From: UBA1926 sp036732005
GTDB taxonomy: Bacteria > Planctomycetota > Phycisphaerae > Phycisphaerales > UBA1924
Length of the DNA: 64,000 nt
Direction of reading: 5' to 3'
Assembly: GCA_036732005.1 (NCBI GenBank)
Contig: DAINDF010000006.1
Coordinates: 124,001 to 188,000 of the forward strand
The stretch's first letter is position 1, and each line of letters opens with the position of its first letter. Under the pieces are notes generated by a model. It worked only from the letters and a program-made list of their open reading frames with translations, was not told where the DNA came from and ran no database searches. Shown here piece after piece: positions 25,695 through 34,799 of this stretch. The translations under genes and the position numbers were made by a program.

Positions 25695-27956
25695 ATGTTC
25701 TGCGTCAAGCGCACCGCGGCCGCGTGCGCGATGGTCGCGGCTGCAACCGTGGCGCCCGCTCAGTTCACGGGCTTTGCCCCTTGTGTCGATGTGCCCGTGG
25801 GGGTTGGATACGACCCAACCGGCGTGGTCTTGGCGGATTTTGACAACGACGGGGACCTCGACATCGCGTGCGCTGTGTTCACGGCCGCGACGCTCGACCG
25901 GGTGGTGATCCTGCTGAACAACGGGGATGGGTCGTTCGGCCTGCCGGATACCTACGGGGTGGGCGACAGCCCGATCGACATCGCGGCGGGGGACTTCAAC
26001 CTCGACGGGAAGATCGACCTGGTGACCGCCAACCGGGACACGGACGATTTCTCGCTGCTGCGCGGCAACGGCGACGGGACCTTCCAGGCCGAGGTCTGGT
26101 TCTTCATGGGCGATCGGCCGCACGGCATCGCGGTGGCCGATTTCAACGACGACGGGCTGCCTGATGTGGCGGTGTGCAACGAGTTGGACGACACGGTGGG
26201 CGTGCGGTTCGGGGACGGCGCCGGCGGGTTCGGCGTCCCGAACTTCTGGGGCACGAACAACCCCGACGGGATCTGGGGCAATGGCCCACGGGGGATCGCG
26301 GCGGCGGACCTGAACTTCGACGGGCTTCCTGACATCGTCACCGCGAACACGGACAGCGACCGGGGGACGATTCTCTACAACATCGCGGGCTCGCCCGGGA
26401 ACTTCTTCTACGGCGAGTTCGGGAGGTTCGTGACGACGGGCGACGGGCCGCTCGATGTCACGGCCGAGGACCTGGGCCACGACGGGGATGTGGACCTGGT
26501 ATTCAGCAACGGGTTCGCGGGCACCATCACCGTTCGGTTCAACGAGTACTTTGAGCAGGGTGGCGTCGCCTTCCCCGCCTTCCCGAGTTCGGCGACCTAC
26601 TCGGTCGGCGGTCGACCCGTCGGGGTCTGCACGGCGGACTTCGACGACACCGAGTCGGACGGCGACCCGGACCTGGTTGTCGCGGACGAGCTCAACAGCC
26701 GATTGCGGGTGCTGATCAACAACGGCAACGCGGTGTTCAGCAGCGCGGGCGTCTTCGCCGCGGCGAGCAGCCCCCAGCGGCCCGTCTCGGGCGACCTTGA
26801 CGGCGACGGGGACATCGACATCGTCACCCCGCAATACAACGCGGGCTCGGTCGGCGTGTTTATCAACCTGACGACGGTCATCGGGGGGCCCGCGCCCACC
26901 GTCCGGATCATCAGCCCCGGCGACGCGGGCACGGCGGCGGGGTGCGTGTGCGGCACGCCGGTGGTCGTGACGGGGGTGGCGGATGTGCCGGGCGGGATCT
27001 TCGACCGCCTGCGCCTCGAGTACCGTTCGAGCACGGGCTCGGCCTGGACATTGATCACCGAGGACGAGATCGCCGTGCCGGACCCGGGCGGCGTGGTCGG
27101 GTCGTGGAGCACCGCGGGGCTCGCCGAGGGGCTCTACCTGCTGCGGCTGACCGCGTGGTCGGCCAGCGGGCTGAGCAGCACCGACGAGACGCTCGTCTTC
27201 GTTTCCAAGAACTACAACACCCTGAACTTCACCGTCGCGGGCGGGTTCACGACGACCGGATCCGTGATCAGCGCCTCGGTGATCGGCAGCCGGGCATGCA
27301 TCGACGGGTTCGCCAATGACGACTGGTGCACGCCCAACACCTACACGGTCGACTACAGCCCGACGGGGGCGGCGCCCTGGTTCCCGGTCGATCCGACGAC
27401 GCCCGTCTACTCGGGAGATCGGCTGAACGAGTCGCTCGCGGTCTGGAGCACCGGCGGCGTGGTGGACGGGAACTACACGCTCCGGGTGGTGGGGGAGAAC
27501 GACTGCGGCGAGCAGCGTTCAGCGACGCGGACGGTCAAGGTGGACAACACCAACCCGGTCGCGACCATCCAGACGCCCGTGAACTGCGACCACTTCGACC
27601 CCGAGGGGGTCATACAGATCCGCGGCACCGCCAGCGACGCCAACCTCTCCGCCTGGTCGCTGTACTACACGGGCGGCACCTCCACGACCTGGGAGTTCAT
27701 CGCCTCGGGCACCGGGAATGTCGTCAACGGCGTGCTCGCGAACTGGAACACCGCGGGGCTGCCGCCGTGCGTGTACACGCTGCGGCTCCGCGTCGCGGAC
27801 ACGGCGGTGGTGAACTGCGACACCGGGGGGCATGTCGTCGACCGGCACGCCACGCTGGCGATCGGGTGCCGGGCCGACCTGGCCGAGCCCTACAACCTGC
27901 TCGACCTGGCGGACATCAACGCGTTTGTCTCGAGCTTCCTGGCCGGGTGCCCGTGA
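25695..27956 (+). CDS. Large secreted VCBS/FG-GAP protein with GC-type dockerin tail
   Basis: A 753-residue exported protein. A signal peptide (MFCVKRTAAACAMVAAATVAPAQ) is followed by about seven FG-GAP/VCBS repeats with calcium loops such as ADFDNDGDLDIA, GDFNLDGKIDLVTA and GDLDGDGDIDIV, forming a beta-propeller over residues 30-400. Then come Ig-like or interaction modules with repeated VVGSWSTAGLAEGLYLLRL and AVWSTGGVVDGNYTLRVV motifs, and a one-unit dockerin-like end, NLLDLADINAFVSSFLAGCP. It is probably a surface adhesin or carbohydrate-binding protein. AAAGGAG precedes the ATG. The 257-bp upstream gap is shared with the M14 gene and shows no clear promoter. Confidence 0.86.
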   Translation: MFCVKRTAAACAMVAAATVAPAQFTGFAPCVDVPVGVGYDPTGVVLADFDNDGDLDIACAVFTAATLDRVVILLNNGDGSFGLPDTYGVGDSPIDIAAGDFNLDGKIDLVTANRDTDDFSLLRGNGDGTFQAEVWFFMGDRPHGIAVADFNDDGLPDVAVCNELDDTVGVRFGDGAGGFGVPNFWGTNNPDGIWGNGPRGIAAADLNFDGLPDIVTANTDSDRGTILYNIAGSPGNFFYGEFGRFVTTGDGPLDVTAEDLGHDGDVDLVFSNGFAGTITVRFNEYFEQGGVAFPAFPSSATYSVGGRPVGVCTADFDDTESDGDPDLVVADELNSRLRVLINNGNAVFSSAGVFAAASSPQRPVSGDLDGDGDIDIVTPQYNAGSVGVFINLTTVIGGPAPTVRIISPGDAGTAAGCVCGTPVVVTGVADVPGGIFDRLRLEYRSSTGSAWTLITEDEIAVPDPGGVVGSWSTAGLAEGLYLLRLTAWSASGLSSTDETLVFVSKNYNTLNFTVAGGFTTTGSVISASVIGSRACIDGFANDDWCTPNTYTVDYSPTGAAPWFPVDPTTPVYSGDRLNESLAVWSTGGVVDGNYTLRVVGENDCGEQRSATRTVKVDNTNPVATIQTPVNCDHFDPEGVIQIRGTASDANLSAWSLYYTGGTSTTWEFIASGTGNVVNGVLANWNTAGLPPCVYTLRLRVADTAVVNCDTGGHVVDRHATLAIGCRADLAEPYNLLDLADINAFVSSFLAGCP

Positions 27957-28213
27957 CCGGGTGAGCGCCCGCCGCCCGGCCCGGGCGGGAGCGGCCGGCG
28001 CATCAAAGCGAGGCCTGAGCCGCCGCCACCCCGCGCCCCGCGGGGTAGCGGCGTGCGCCCCCGCCCCGAGGTGGCGGCCTGTCAGATTGGCACCCCCGGG
28101 GTCCTTCCCGCCGCCCCCGGCAGCGCCCGAACGGCGATCGGGGCCGCCGAGGGGGCCAAGGCGGGGGGAGCGGGGCCCGCTGGAGCGGCACCGGATTTGC
28201 CGCCCTTGCACCG

Positions 28214-28732
28214 GTGCAGAATGTCCGCCTCCATCCCGGCGACCCGTTCGACCCCCCCGGGGGCGGGTCGGGGCACGCGCCGAACCGGCTGAACCTGCTC
28301 CTTTCGTATGCGGGTTGGGACGATGAGCCTTGGGTCGACCGCCTGCCGCGGCTGCTGGACCCGATGGGCGTCCGGTCGCACCACGCCGCCGACGCCCGGG
28401 AGGCCTCCCGCGTCATCCAGAGCACCCCGATCCACATCGCGGTGGTCGATCTGGCCCTGCCGCTGGAGGCGACGGCCCCGGCGGAGGAGGCCGGGCCCCG
28501 CGTGCTCGACCTGCTGGCCCGCCTCGCCTCGCCCCCTCCGACGCTGGTGATCAAGCGCGGGCGGACGAGCCGGGACGATCACCGGGAGATGGCGGCGGCG
28601 TTGCGGGCCGGGGCGTTCGCGGTGCTGGACCGCCCCCGGCAGCACCGGGATGTGGAGACGCTGCTCGAGATGCTGCGGCGTGTGCTGATGCGGCACTACG
28701 CCAACCGCTGGCCGACGCCGCCCGCGGGATAG
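28214..28732 (+). CDS. Degenerate response-regulator receiver-like protein
   Basis: A 172-residue protein with a single CheY-like fold: RLNLLLSYAGWDDEPW, HIAVVDLALPLE with a possible phospho-acceptor Asp79, and FAVLDRPRQHRDVETLLEML. The conserved Lys of the last strand is replaced (LDRP rather than LKP), and the loop after Asp79 is longer than usual with an EATAPAEEAG insertion, so phosphorylation may not occur or may not signal in the usual way. No output domain follows. The GTG start is uncertain. It precedes groES by about 115 bp and may regulate a stress response; that is inference. Confidence 0.6.
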   Translation: MQNVRLHPGDPFDPPGGGSGHAPNRLNLLLSYAGWDDEPWVDRLPRLLDPMGVRSHHAADAREASRVIQSTPIHIAVVDLALPLEATAPAEEAGPRVLDLLARLASPPPTLVIKRGRTSRDDHREMAAALRAGAFAVLDRPRQHRDVETLLEMLRRVLMRHYANRWPTPPAG

Positions 28733-28847
28733 ACCCAATTGAACCCGGCCCCGGCGCGAGCCCGGGCCCGACAAGACGAGCCCGGCGCGAGAGCGGCGGG
28801 CGTTGAGACCAGAACCACGCACAACCACCTGAAGGGAGTTCAGAGAA

Positions 28848-29168
28848 ATGGCGACCGCGACCAAGACCAAGGCCAAGATCGACATCCGCCCGCTGCACGA
28901 CAAGATCATCGTCCGCCGCGACGAGGCGCAGACGGTGACCGATTCGGGGATCTATCTGCCCGAGTCCAGCAAGGAGCGCCCCAAGACCGGGACGGTCGAG
29001 GCGGTGGGGGACGGGAAGCTGAACACCGACACGGGCGACCGCACGCCGCTGACGGTGAAGAAGGGGGACAAGATCATCTTCTCGTCCTACGCCGGCACGG
29101 AGATCAAGCTGGGCGACGAGGAGTTGCTGATCATGAGCGAGGACGATGTGCTGGCGGTGATTGACTAA
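28848..29168 (+). CDS. groS: Co-chaperonin GroES
   Basis: A 106-residue GroES, which caps the GroEL cavity in ATP-dependent protein folding. It has IDIRPLHDKIIVRRDEAQ, the mobile loop TVTDSGIYLPESSKERP (quoted as SGIYLPESSKERP), and the C-terminal EIKLGDEELLIMSEDDVLAVI. A short Lys/Thr-rich extension (MATATKTKAK) is slightly longer than usual. A GAAGGGAG Shine-Dalgarno lies upstream. No CIRCE element (TTAGCACTC-N9-GAGTGCTAA) was found upstream, so HrcA control is not supported by the sequence. Confidence 0.97.
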   Translation: MATATKTKAKIDIRPLHDKIIVRRDEAQTVTDSGIYLPESSKERPKTGTVEAVGDGKLNTDTGDRTPLTVKKGDKIIFSSYAGTEIKLGDEELLIMSEDDVLAVID

Positions 29169-29259
29169 GAAGCAAAGGGACCGGTCACCAGGGATCAGGC
29201 ACCAGCCCGCGGGCGAGTGTCTTTCCCTGATGCCCGGTGCCCGGTCCCGGATGCCCCCC

Positions 29260-29478
29260 ATGACCCCACAAGAACTCCGCCAGGCCCTCGCCGAGCTCAA
29301 AGGTCAGCGCACCGCGACCTTCGTGTTTCAGCATGTGCTGGGCGAGCCCAACACGCTCGCCGTCAAGAACGCGATGCTCGTCCCCGAGGAAGCGGACGGG
29401 CTGATCAAGCTCACGGACGGGCAGTCCATTTTCGTCATCGACGCCGAGCGGATCGCGTACATCCGCATCGGGCAATGA
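29260..29478 (+). CDS. Small protein between groES and groEL
   Basis: A 72-residue protein of unknown function. It has a helix (TPQELRQALAELKGQR), then beta-strands TATFVFQHVLG, NTLAVKNAMLVPEEADGLIKL and SIFVIDAERIAYIRIG, which suggest a small barrel or Sm-like fold. It is placed between groES and groEL on the same strand, which is unusual because these two are normally adjacent. In-frame upstream starts (29230, 29251) exist; 29260 was chosen because the helix begins there. Short GGTGCCCGG-type repeats flank it. Confidence 0.6.
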   Translation: MTPQELRQALAELKGQRTATFVFQHVLGEPNTLAVKNAMLVPEEADGLIKLTDGQSIFVIDAERIAYIRIGQ

Positions 29479-29605
29479 GGCGCCGGGCCCCGGATACCGG
29501 GCACCGGTCGAGAACTCGTAGAACCTAGGAACAAGAGAAAGGAGTGCAGGCGACAGGCGACACGGTGACCATCGAACGACCAGCCACGCCCGCAGCGGCT
29601 CCGCT

Positions 29606-29633
29606 GGTCCCCGGTCCCCGGTCCCCGGTCCCT
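29606..29633 (+). repeat. Tandem 7-bp repeat GGTCCCC in the groEL leader
   Basis: Four nearly perfect consecutive copies of GGTCCCC (the last ends in GGTCCCT) lie 18-45 bp before the groEL ATG, next to its AAAGGAG Shine-Dalgarno. Copy number could vary by slippage. Similar GGTGCCCGGT and ACCGGTCACC sequences occur between groES and groEL. Confidence 0.75.
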
Positions 29634-29650
29634 GCTCCAAAGGAGCAACC

Positions 29651-31291
<1,641 letters not shown>

Positions 31292-31298
31292 TGCTACA

Positions 31299-31326
31299 CT
31301 GGGCACGACTTAGCGGCCGTGCCCAG
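31299..31326 (+). terminator. Hairpin after groEL
   Basis: CTGGGCACG (31299-31307) pairs with CGTGCCCAG (31318-31326) around a 10-nt loop; a weaker GGCT/AGCC stem follows. No long T-tract is present. It may end the groEL transcript or mark the junction with the low-GC segment. Confidence 0.45.
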
Positions 31327-31344
31327 GCTTAGAGAGCCTTGCCT

Positions 31345-31890
31345 ATGAGAACGGGTACATTTACATCGCATCTCTATAGGAGCTGCGTCAGTGTACACGG
31401 CATTTCCCTTGGAGTCGGAGGCGTGGTTGCCGCAGCCGCTCTCTCGCTCGTGCCGGATTTTAATCTCAAGTGGTTAGTTGTTACTACTATAAGTACTCTC
31501 CCAGTTCTGTTTGTCGCCTTTGCTACATTATTTCACGCTGCGTTCACGGCGTGGCACGGGATGAATCAACAATCGTCAAGAGTACGTCATTCCGGAAACG
31601 CGCCCGAACCCTATCCTAGTACTCAATACCTCTTGGTTTCAGATCCACATCCTCGGCTATTCAAGGATACGGAGGCATCGGTATTTCATAAGAAAAACGA
31701 TGTGGAAATGCTCATCGGAATCGGGCGAGTTGTCCATATTCAAGACGACGATCTGGTCCAGGTGCTAGTTGTGCCGATCAACGCTGCCAAGCATTCAGGA
31801 ATCCTTACGGATACCTCAACGGATAACCTGAAGTCTTTGCTTGTCAAGCCGGGCATTCCGGCTGCTGCGAGGGAAATGTCAAATGGCTGA
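31345..31890 (+). CDS. Two-helix membrane protein of a low-GC module
   Basis: A 181-residue protein of unknown function. Two hydrophobic segments (about residues 18-38 and 44-70: HGISLGVGGVVAAAALSLV and WLVVTTISTLPVLFVAFATL) place it in the inner membrane; the C-terminal half (from about residue 85) is soluble and mixed alpha-beta (IGIGRVVHIQDDDLVQVLVV). Base composition (about 45-50% GC by eye) is far below neighbouring genes at about 70%, and codon use is correspondingly different, which suggests acquisition by horizontal transfer. Its stop overlaps the next gene's start by 8 bp (ATGGCTGA), so the pair is translationally coupled. Confidence 0.65.
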   Translation: MRTGTFTSHLYRSCVSVHGISLGVGGVVAAAALSLVPDFNLKWLVVTTISTLPVLFVAFATLFHAAFTAWHGMNQQSSRVRHSGNAPEPYPSTQYLLVSDPHPRLFKDTEASVFHKKNDVEMLIGIGRVVHIQDDDLVQVLVVPINAAKHSGILTDTSTDNLKSLLVKPGIPAAAREMSNG

Positions 31891-32296
31891 CGAAGAGATC
31901 CAGAACGAGGCGCAGCCAAAACTAAAGGGTCGTCGCGTCGCCTATATTGCCGATGGCGGTTACAAGGTAATTCTGAATGCTGGTAGGCGAGACGGTGTAA
32001 AAAGAGGCGATCGATTCGTGATCTATCAATTATCAGAGGAACCGATCGTTGATCCGATTACCAAGGAGCCACTTGAGCCCCTGAAGACAATCCGTGGGTA
32101 CGGAGAAGTGGTGCTGGTTCAAGATAAGATTTGCACGGTCACATCATCGAAGAAGGCACGCCTAAGCACTTCAAGCTGGGGTGCAATTACAAGTGCACTG
32201 TCGGCGCTGTATCCCGACCGTGTGTATGAAGATGAAAAGTACCAAGAGCGTCCATTCGATTCTCCGGAGGTAGGTGATCTTGCCGACCAGTACTAG
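31883..32296 (+). CDS. Soluble partner of the low-GC module, FlgT_C-like domain
   Basis: A 137-residue soluble protein. Residues about 18-85 (RRVAYIADGGYKVILNAG, VKRGDRFVIYQLSE, then PITKEPLEPL and GYGEVVLVQ) resemble the small beta-barrel of the FlgT C-terminal domain, in which a Gly-x-x-x-Gly-[VIL]-x-x-Gly-D turn is typical. The tail is Ser/Lys-rich and acidic. The gene starts inside the end of the membrane-protein gene and has a GAGGGAA Shine-Dalgarno, so both are expected at similar levels and probably act together. Its GC content is low like its partner's. FlgT similarity is a visual fold-level guess, and no flagellar gene lies nearby. Confidence 0.6.
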   Translation: MADEEIQNEAQPKLKGRRVAYIADGGYKVILNAGRRDGVKRGDRFVIYQLSEEPIVDPITKEPLEPLKTIRGYGEVVLVQDKICTVTSSKKARLSTSSWGAITSALSALYPDRVYEDEKYQERPFDSPEVGDLADQY

Positions 32297-32349
32297 GTCG
32301 AGTGCACCGGGTGCCACTGGAACATTTTGCGTTTAGCCCGACACCTCGC

Positions 32350-32432
32350 GCCGGGTGCCACTGGCGGCTCGCCCGCCAGTGCCTCTCCCACCCTTCGCTG
32401 ATGCAGGGGCTCCGCCCCCGCACCCCCGCCGG
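32350..32432. repeat. Dispersed repeat, copy A
   Basis: GCCGGGTGCCACTGG, a CACTGGCGG/CCGCCAGTG hairpin (32359-32381), then the core GATGCAGGGGCTCCGCCCCC and GCACCCCCGCCGG (32400-32432). It continues into TCAGCCAATCCGCCC and CTCACCGGCG. Nearly identical to copy B. The opening GGGTGCCACTGG also occurs alone at 32309-32320. Confidence 0.85.
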
Positions 32433-32510
32433 AGCCCCCGCCCCACCCCCGTCAGCCAATCCGCCCCCCTCACCGGCGATCGCCGGTGACCCAGCCCCTC
32501 ACCGGCGAAC

Positions 32511-32592
32511 GCCGGGTGCCACTGACGGCTCGCCCGCCAGTGCCTCTCCCACCCTCCGCCGATGCAGGGGCTCCGCCCCCGCACCCCCGCCA
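32511..32592. repeat. Dispersed repeat, copy B
   Basis: Same order as copy A: GCCGGGTGCCACTG, GGCTCGCCCGCCAGTGCC, TCCACCCTCCGCC and the core GATGCAGGGGCTCCGCCCCC. It is a tandem-like second copy about 160 bp from A. Confidence 0.85.
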
Positions 32593-32673
32593 GGACAAAG
32601 AACCGCGGCGGGCGACCGGCCATGATCTGATCGTGCCGGGTGCCCCGATTCAAATCCGACGGCCCCTCTCGGT

Positions 32674-32705
32674 GCCACCACCCGCCGCAACGCGGCGCGT
32701 GGTGC
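32674..32705. repeat. Palindromic repeat, first copy
   Basis: A 32-bp element with the inverted repeat CGCCGC-AA-CGCGGCG inside. It matches 34081-34112 with two differences. Confidence 0.75.
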
Positions 32706-32828
32706 GCCCCCGACCCACTGCGCCTGAGCACGACGCGCCCTTCGGGCGGGTCGTGGCACCGGGTGCGTTGCATGCTTCGCGTCACGCACCGCGCCGGGAC
32801 CCGCGGCCGCGCCCGCGGCGTTCTGAGC

Positions 32829-32859
32829 GGGGTTGCGGGGGACACCTCCCCTGCACCGC
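32829..32859. repeat. Short dispersed hairpin repeat
   Basis: GGGGTTGC-GGGG-ACACCT-CCCCTGCACCGC: a hairpin element that recurs at 33109-33139 and 34276-34305. Confidence 0.75.
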
Positions 32860-32987
32860 GGCCACAGACCCTCCTCGCCCCGCACCCTCCGCAGCTCCCC
32901 ACGCCCGTCCGAGAACCCACGCCGTCCCACCGTCTCCGCCGCAGCCGACCTCGGCACTCGGAATCCCGACAACCAGTCACGCCGGGG

Positions 32988-33145
32988 CCGGCTGCCCCGG
33001 CTTGGCCGTCTTCGGCAAGCCGTGCTCCCCATCCTCCGCCGATGCAGGGGCTCCGCCCCCGCACCCCCGGCGGAACACCCGCCGACTCCCGTCCGCCAAT
33101 CCGAAAGAGGGGTTGCAGGGGCAACCTCCCCTGCACCGCCGCCGA
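32988..33145. repeat. Composite repeat, left copy
   Basis: Contains GCCGGCTGCC, then GGCAAGCCGTGCTCCCCATC, the core GATGCAGGGGCTCCGCCCCC and the CCGAAAGAGGGGTTGCAGGG hairpin. The same sequence in the same order lies at 34124-34310, beyond the DUF1963 gene. Confidence 0.85.
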
Positions 33146-33149
33146 TCCC

Positions 33150-34022
33150 TCAGAAGCACTGCAAAACGAACCACACCTTCGAGAAGTCGCCCGCCGCGAG
33201 GTCCTGCTCCCGGATCCAGAAGTACACCAGACCCATGTCGCCCCACATCCACCCGGGCAGGTCGTCCGTGTCCAGTTGCAGCAACAGCCGCCAGTCCGCC
33301 GCCCCGGGCGTCAGCGCCTCGATCCGCTCGTGCTGTGACGCCGGCGGCGTGTCGCCGCAGTAGATCCCGTTCGTCACCAGTTGACACTCCAGCTCCATCG
33401 ACGACTGGATGACCAGCGGGTGCCCGCCGATCTGGTGGTGCGGGCTCTCATCCCCCTGGCCCTCGGCGAGCGTCTCGTGCAGCAGATCCAGCAGCTCACC
33501 GTCCTCACCCAACCGCTCCTCATCCAACCTATATGTGGTCACCACCCGGAACCCGACGCGGCACGCGAGGAAGCTGTTCCCCTCGAAACCGATGTCATCG
33601 GGAATCGCGCCTGCCGGCGTCGGCACGCGCGACAACCTCTCACCCTCCGCCGTGTGCACCACCACCGCGCCCCCCCGGTGCGCCGGATCAAACCCCCAAG
33701 GCGTCTCGATGTAATCGCAGAAGAAACTCAGCAGCCCCGACCGCGGCAGGGCCAGCCCGCCTTCCACGCGAGGAAGGTCCCCCAGCCGCACCTGCCCGAG
33801 GAACGCCAGGGGCCGCCCATTCCACTCGGGCCAGGAGAACCCCGCCGGCAGGTCCGGATCTCCGCCGAGCTTCGACGCACCAACCGGGATCGACGCGTCG
33901 TCCACATCCTCCCGATCGAGCGCAAGAGCAGCCCGCGCCGTCGCAACCAGCGTCTCGGCCACATCTTCGTGCCCCTCTTCCGACAACACCTCGCGAATCT
34001 CGTCCGGCGTGAGATAAGCCAT
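33150..34022 (-). CDS. DUF1963 (YwqG-type) protein
   Basis: A 290-residue soluble protein of the DUF1963 family, whose biochemical role is not established. Family features: SKLGGDPDLPAGFSWPEWNG near residues 50-70, then RPLAFLGQVRLGDLPR, GLLSFFCDYIETPWGF, HHQIGGHPLVIQSSMELECQ and the C-terminal LLLQLDTDD with WGDMGLVYFWI. The gene is bounded on both sides by copies of the same composite repeat in direct orientation, so it might have been moved as a unit. GC content is normal for this chromosome. Its start codon and the spacing to the repeats are well defined. Confidence 0.86.
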   Translation of the reverse strand: MAYLTPDEIREVLSEEGHEDVAETLVATARAALALDREDVDDASIPVGASKLGGDPDLPAGFSWPEWNGRPLAFLGQVRLGDLPRVEGGLALPRSGLLSFFCDYIETPWGFDPAHRGGAVVVHTAEGERLSRVPTPAGAIPDDIGFEGNSFLACRVGFRVVTTYRLDEERLGEDGELLDLLHETLAEGQGDESPHHQIGGHPLVIQSSMELECQLVTNGIYCGDTPPASQHERIEALTPGAADWRLLLQLDTDDLPGWMWGDMGLVYFWIREQDLAAGDFSKVWFVLQCF

Positions 34023-34080
34023 CGGCCCCTCCTTCTCGCGCGCATCCTACCGAATGCCGAGATCATGTCGACCGCCGGGA

Positions 34081-34112
34081 GCCACCACGCGCCGCAACGC
34101 GGCGCGCGGTGC
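34081..34112. repeat. Palindromic repeat, second copy
   Basis: Second copy of the 32-bp element at 32674-32705; it has the CGCGCCGC-AAC-GCGGCGCG hairpin. Confidence 0.75.
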
Positions 34113-34123
34113 CCGCGCAAAGA

Positions 34124-34310
34124 AGCCGGCTGCCACGGTTTGCGCGTCTTGGGCAAGCCGTGCTCCCCATCCTCCGCCGATGCAGGGGCTCTGCCCCCGC
34201 ACCCCCGCCGGAGCCCCGGCCCCCCCGCCTCAGCCAATCCGCCCCTCACCGGCGTAGGCCGGTGACTCCGAAAGAGGGGTTGCAGGGGAAACCTCCCCTG
34301 CACCGCGGAC
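34124..34310. repeat. Composite repeat, right copy
   Basis: Same elements and order as 32988-33145, including the core GATGCAGGGGCTC (34179-34211) and the hairpin CCGAAAGAGGGGTTGCAGGG (34268-34307). It also contains a CTCACCGGCG...GCCGGTGAC segment shared with copy A. Together they form direct repeats that flank the DUF1963 gene. Confidence 0.85.
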
Positions 34311-34334
34311 AGGCCGGCCGATCCCGCACGGCCT

Positions 34335-34703
34335 TCACCCGCCCCGCAGGATCTTCTCCATCGCCTTCCCCTTCGCGAGTTCATCCACCAGTTTGTCGAG
34401 GCAGCGCACCCGCCGCGTGAGCGGGGTCTCGATCTCCTCGACCCGGTAGCCGCAGATCACGCCCTTGATCTGCTCGGCGTTCGGGTTCAGCGTCGCCCGG
34501 TCGAAGAAGTCGGCGAAGGTCGCCTTCTCGTCGATGCGTTTCTGGATCTCGCCGTCGTCGAACCCGGTGAGCCAGGTGATGACGGCGTGCAGTTCCTCGA
34601 CCGTTCGCCCCTTCTTCTGGACCTTGCTCACATAGTGCGGGTAGACCGAGGAGAAGGTCATCGCCGCGATCTTCGCGTCGTGCTCGGGGGTTGTTGTCGC
34701 CAT
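34335..34703 (-). CDS. DUF2200 family protein
   Basis: A 122-residue protein matching the DUF2200 pattern: FSSVYPHYVSKVQKKGRT, ELHAVITWLTGF, IQKRIDEKATFADFFDRA and IKGVICGYRVEEIETPL, quoted in parts. The family's function is unknown; it is a small all-helical cytoplasmic protein. The ATG at 34703 has GGAG 7 nt upstream. An upstream in-frame ATG at 34721 is less likely. Confidence 0.87.
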   Translation of the reverse strand: MATTTPEHDAKIAAMTFSSVYPHYVSKVQKKGRTVEELHAVITWLTGFDDGEIQKRIDEKATFADFFDRATLNPNAEQIKGVICGYRVEEIETPLTRRVRCLDKLVDELAKGKAMEKILRGG

Positions 34704-34799
34704 CGCGTTGCTCCGTTTCAAAGACCGCCATCCACCCGGCGGGCGCCCATCAACGGGCCCGAAGCGCCGGCGGAGGCCCGCGCCCGCCGGATTCCTGCT

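Larger units (their letters stand above)
32297..33149. other. Repeat-rich intergenic region, no gene supported
   Basis: These 853 bp contain only repeated GC-rich elements. Candidate reading frames are Pro/Ala/Arg-rich and change with the repeats, as expected of non-coding DNA. The listed repeat copies fill most of the length; the GC level returns to the chromosomal average from about 32340. Confidence 0.6.
34023..34334. other. Repeat-containing gap, no gene supported
   Basis: A 312-bp interval between two minus-strand genes. It is filled by the palindromic repeat (34081-34112) and the right composite repeat (34124-34310). No conserved reading frame is present. Confidence 0.6.

Noticed and set aside
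28733..28847. A CIRCE element upstream of groES
   Set aside because: No TTAGCACTC/GAGTGCTAA inverted repeat is present in the leader.
32297..33149. Several reading frames in the repeat region as genes
   Set aside because: They translate the repeats into Pro/Ala/Arg-rich sequences, have no start context, and change identity with each repeat copy.
32297..34310. The repeats as a CRISPR array
   Set aside because: Copies differ in length and spacing, include long composite units, and no regular repeat-spacer pattern or cas gene is seen.
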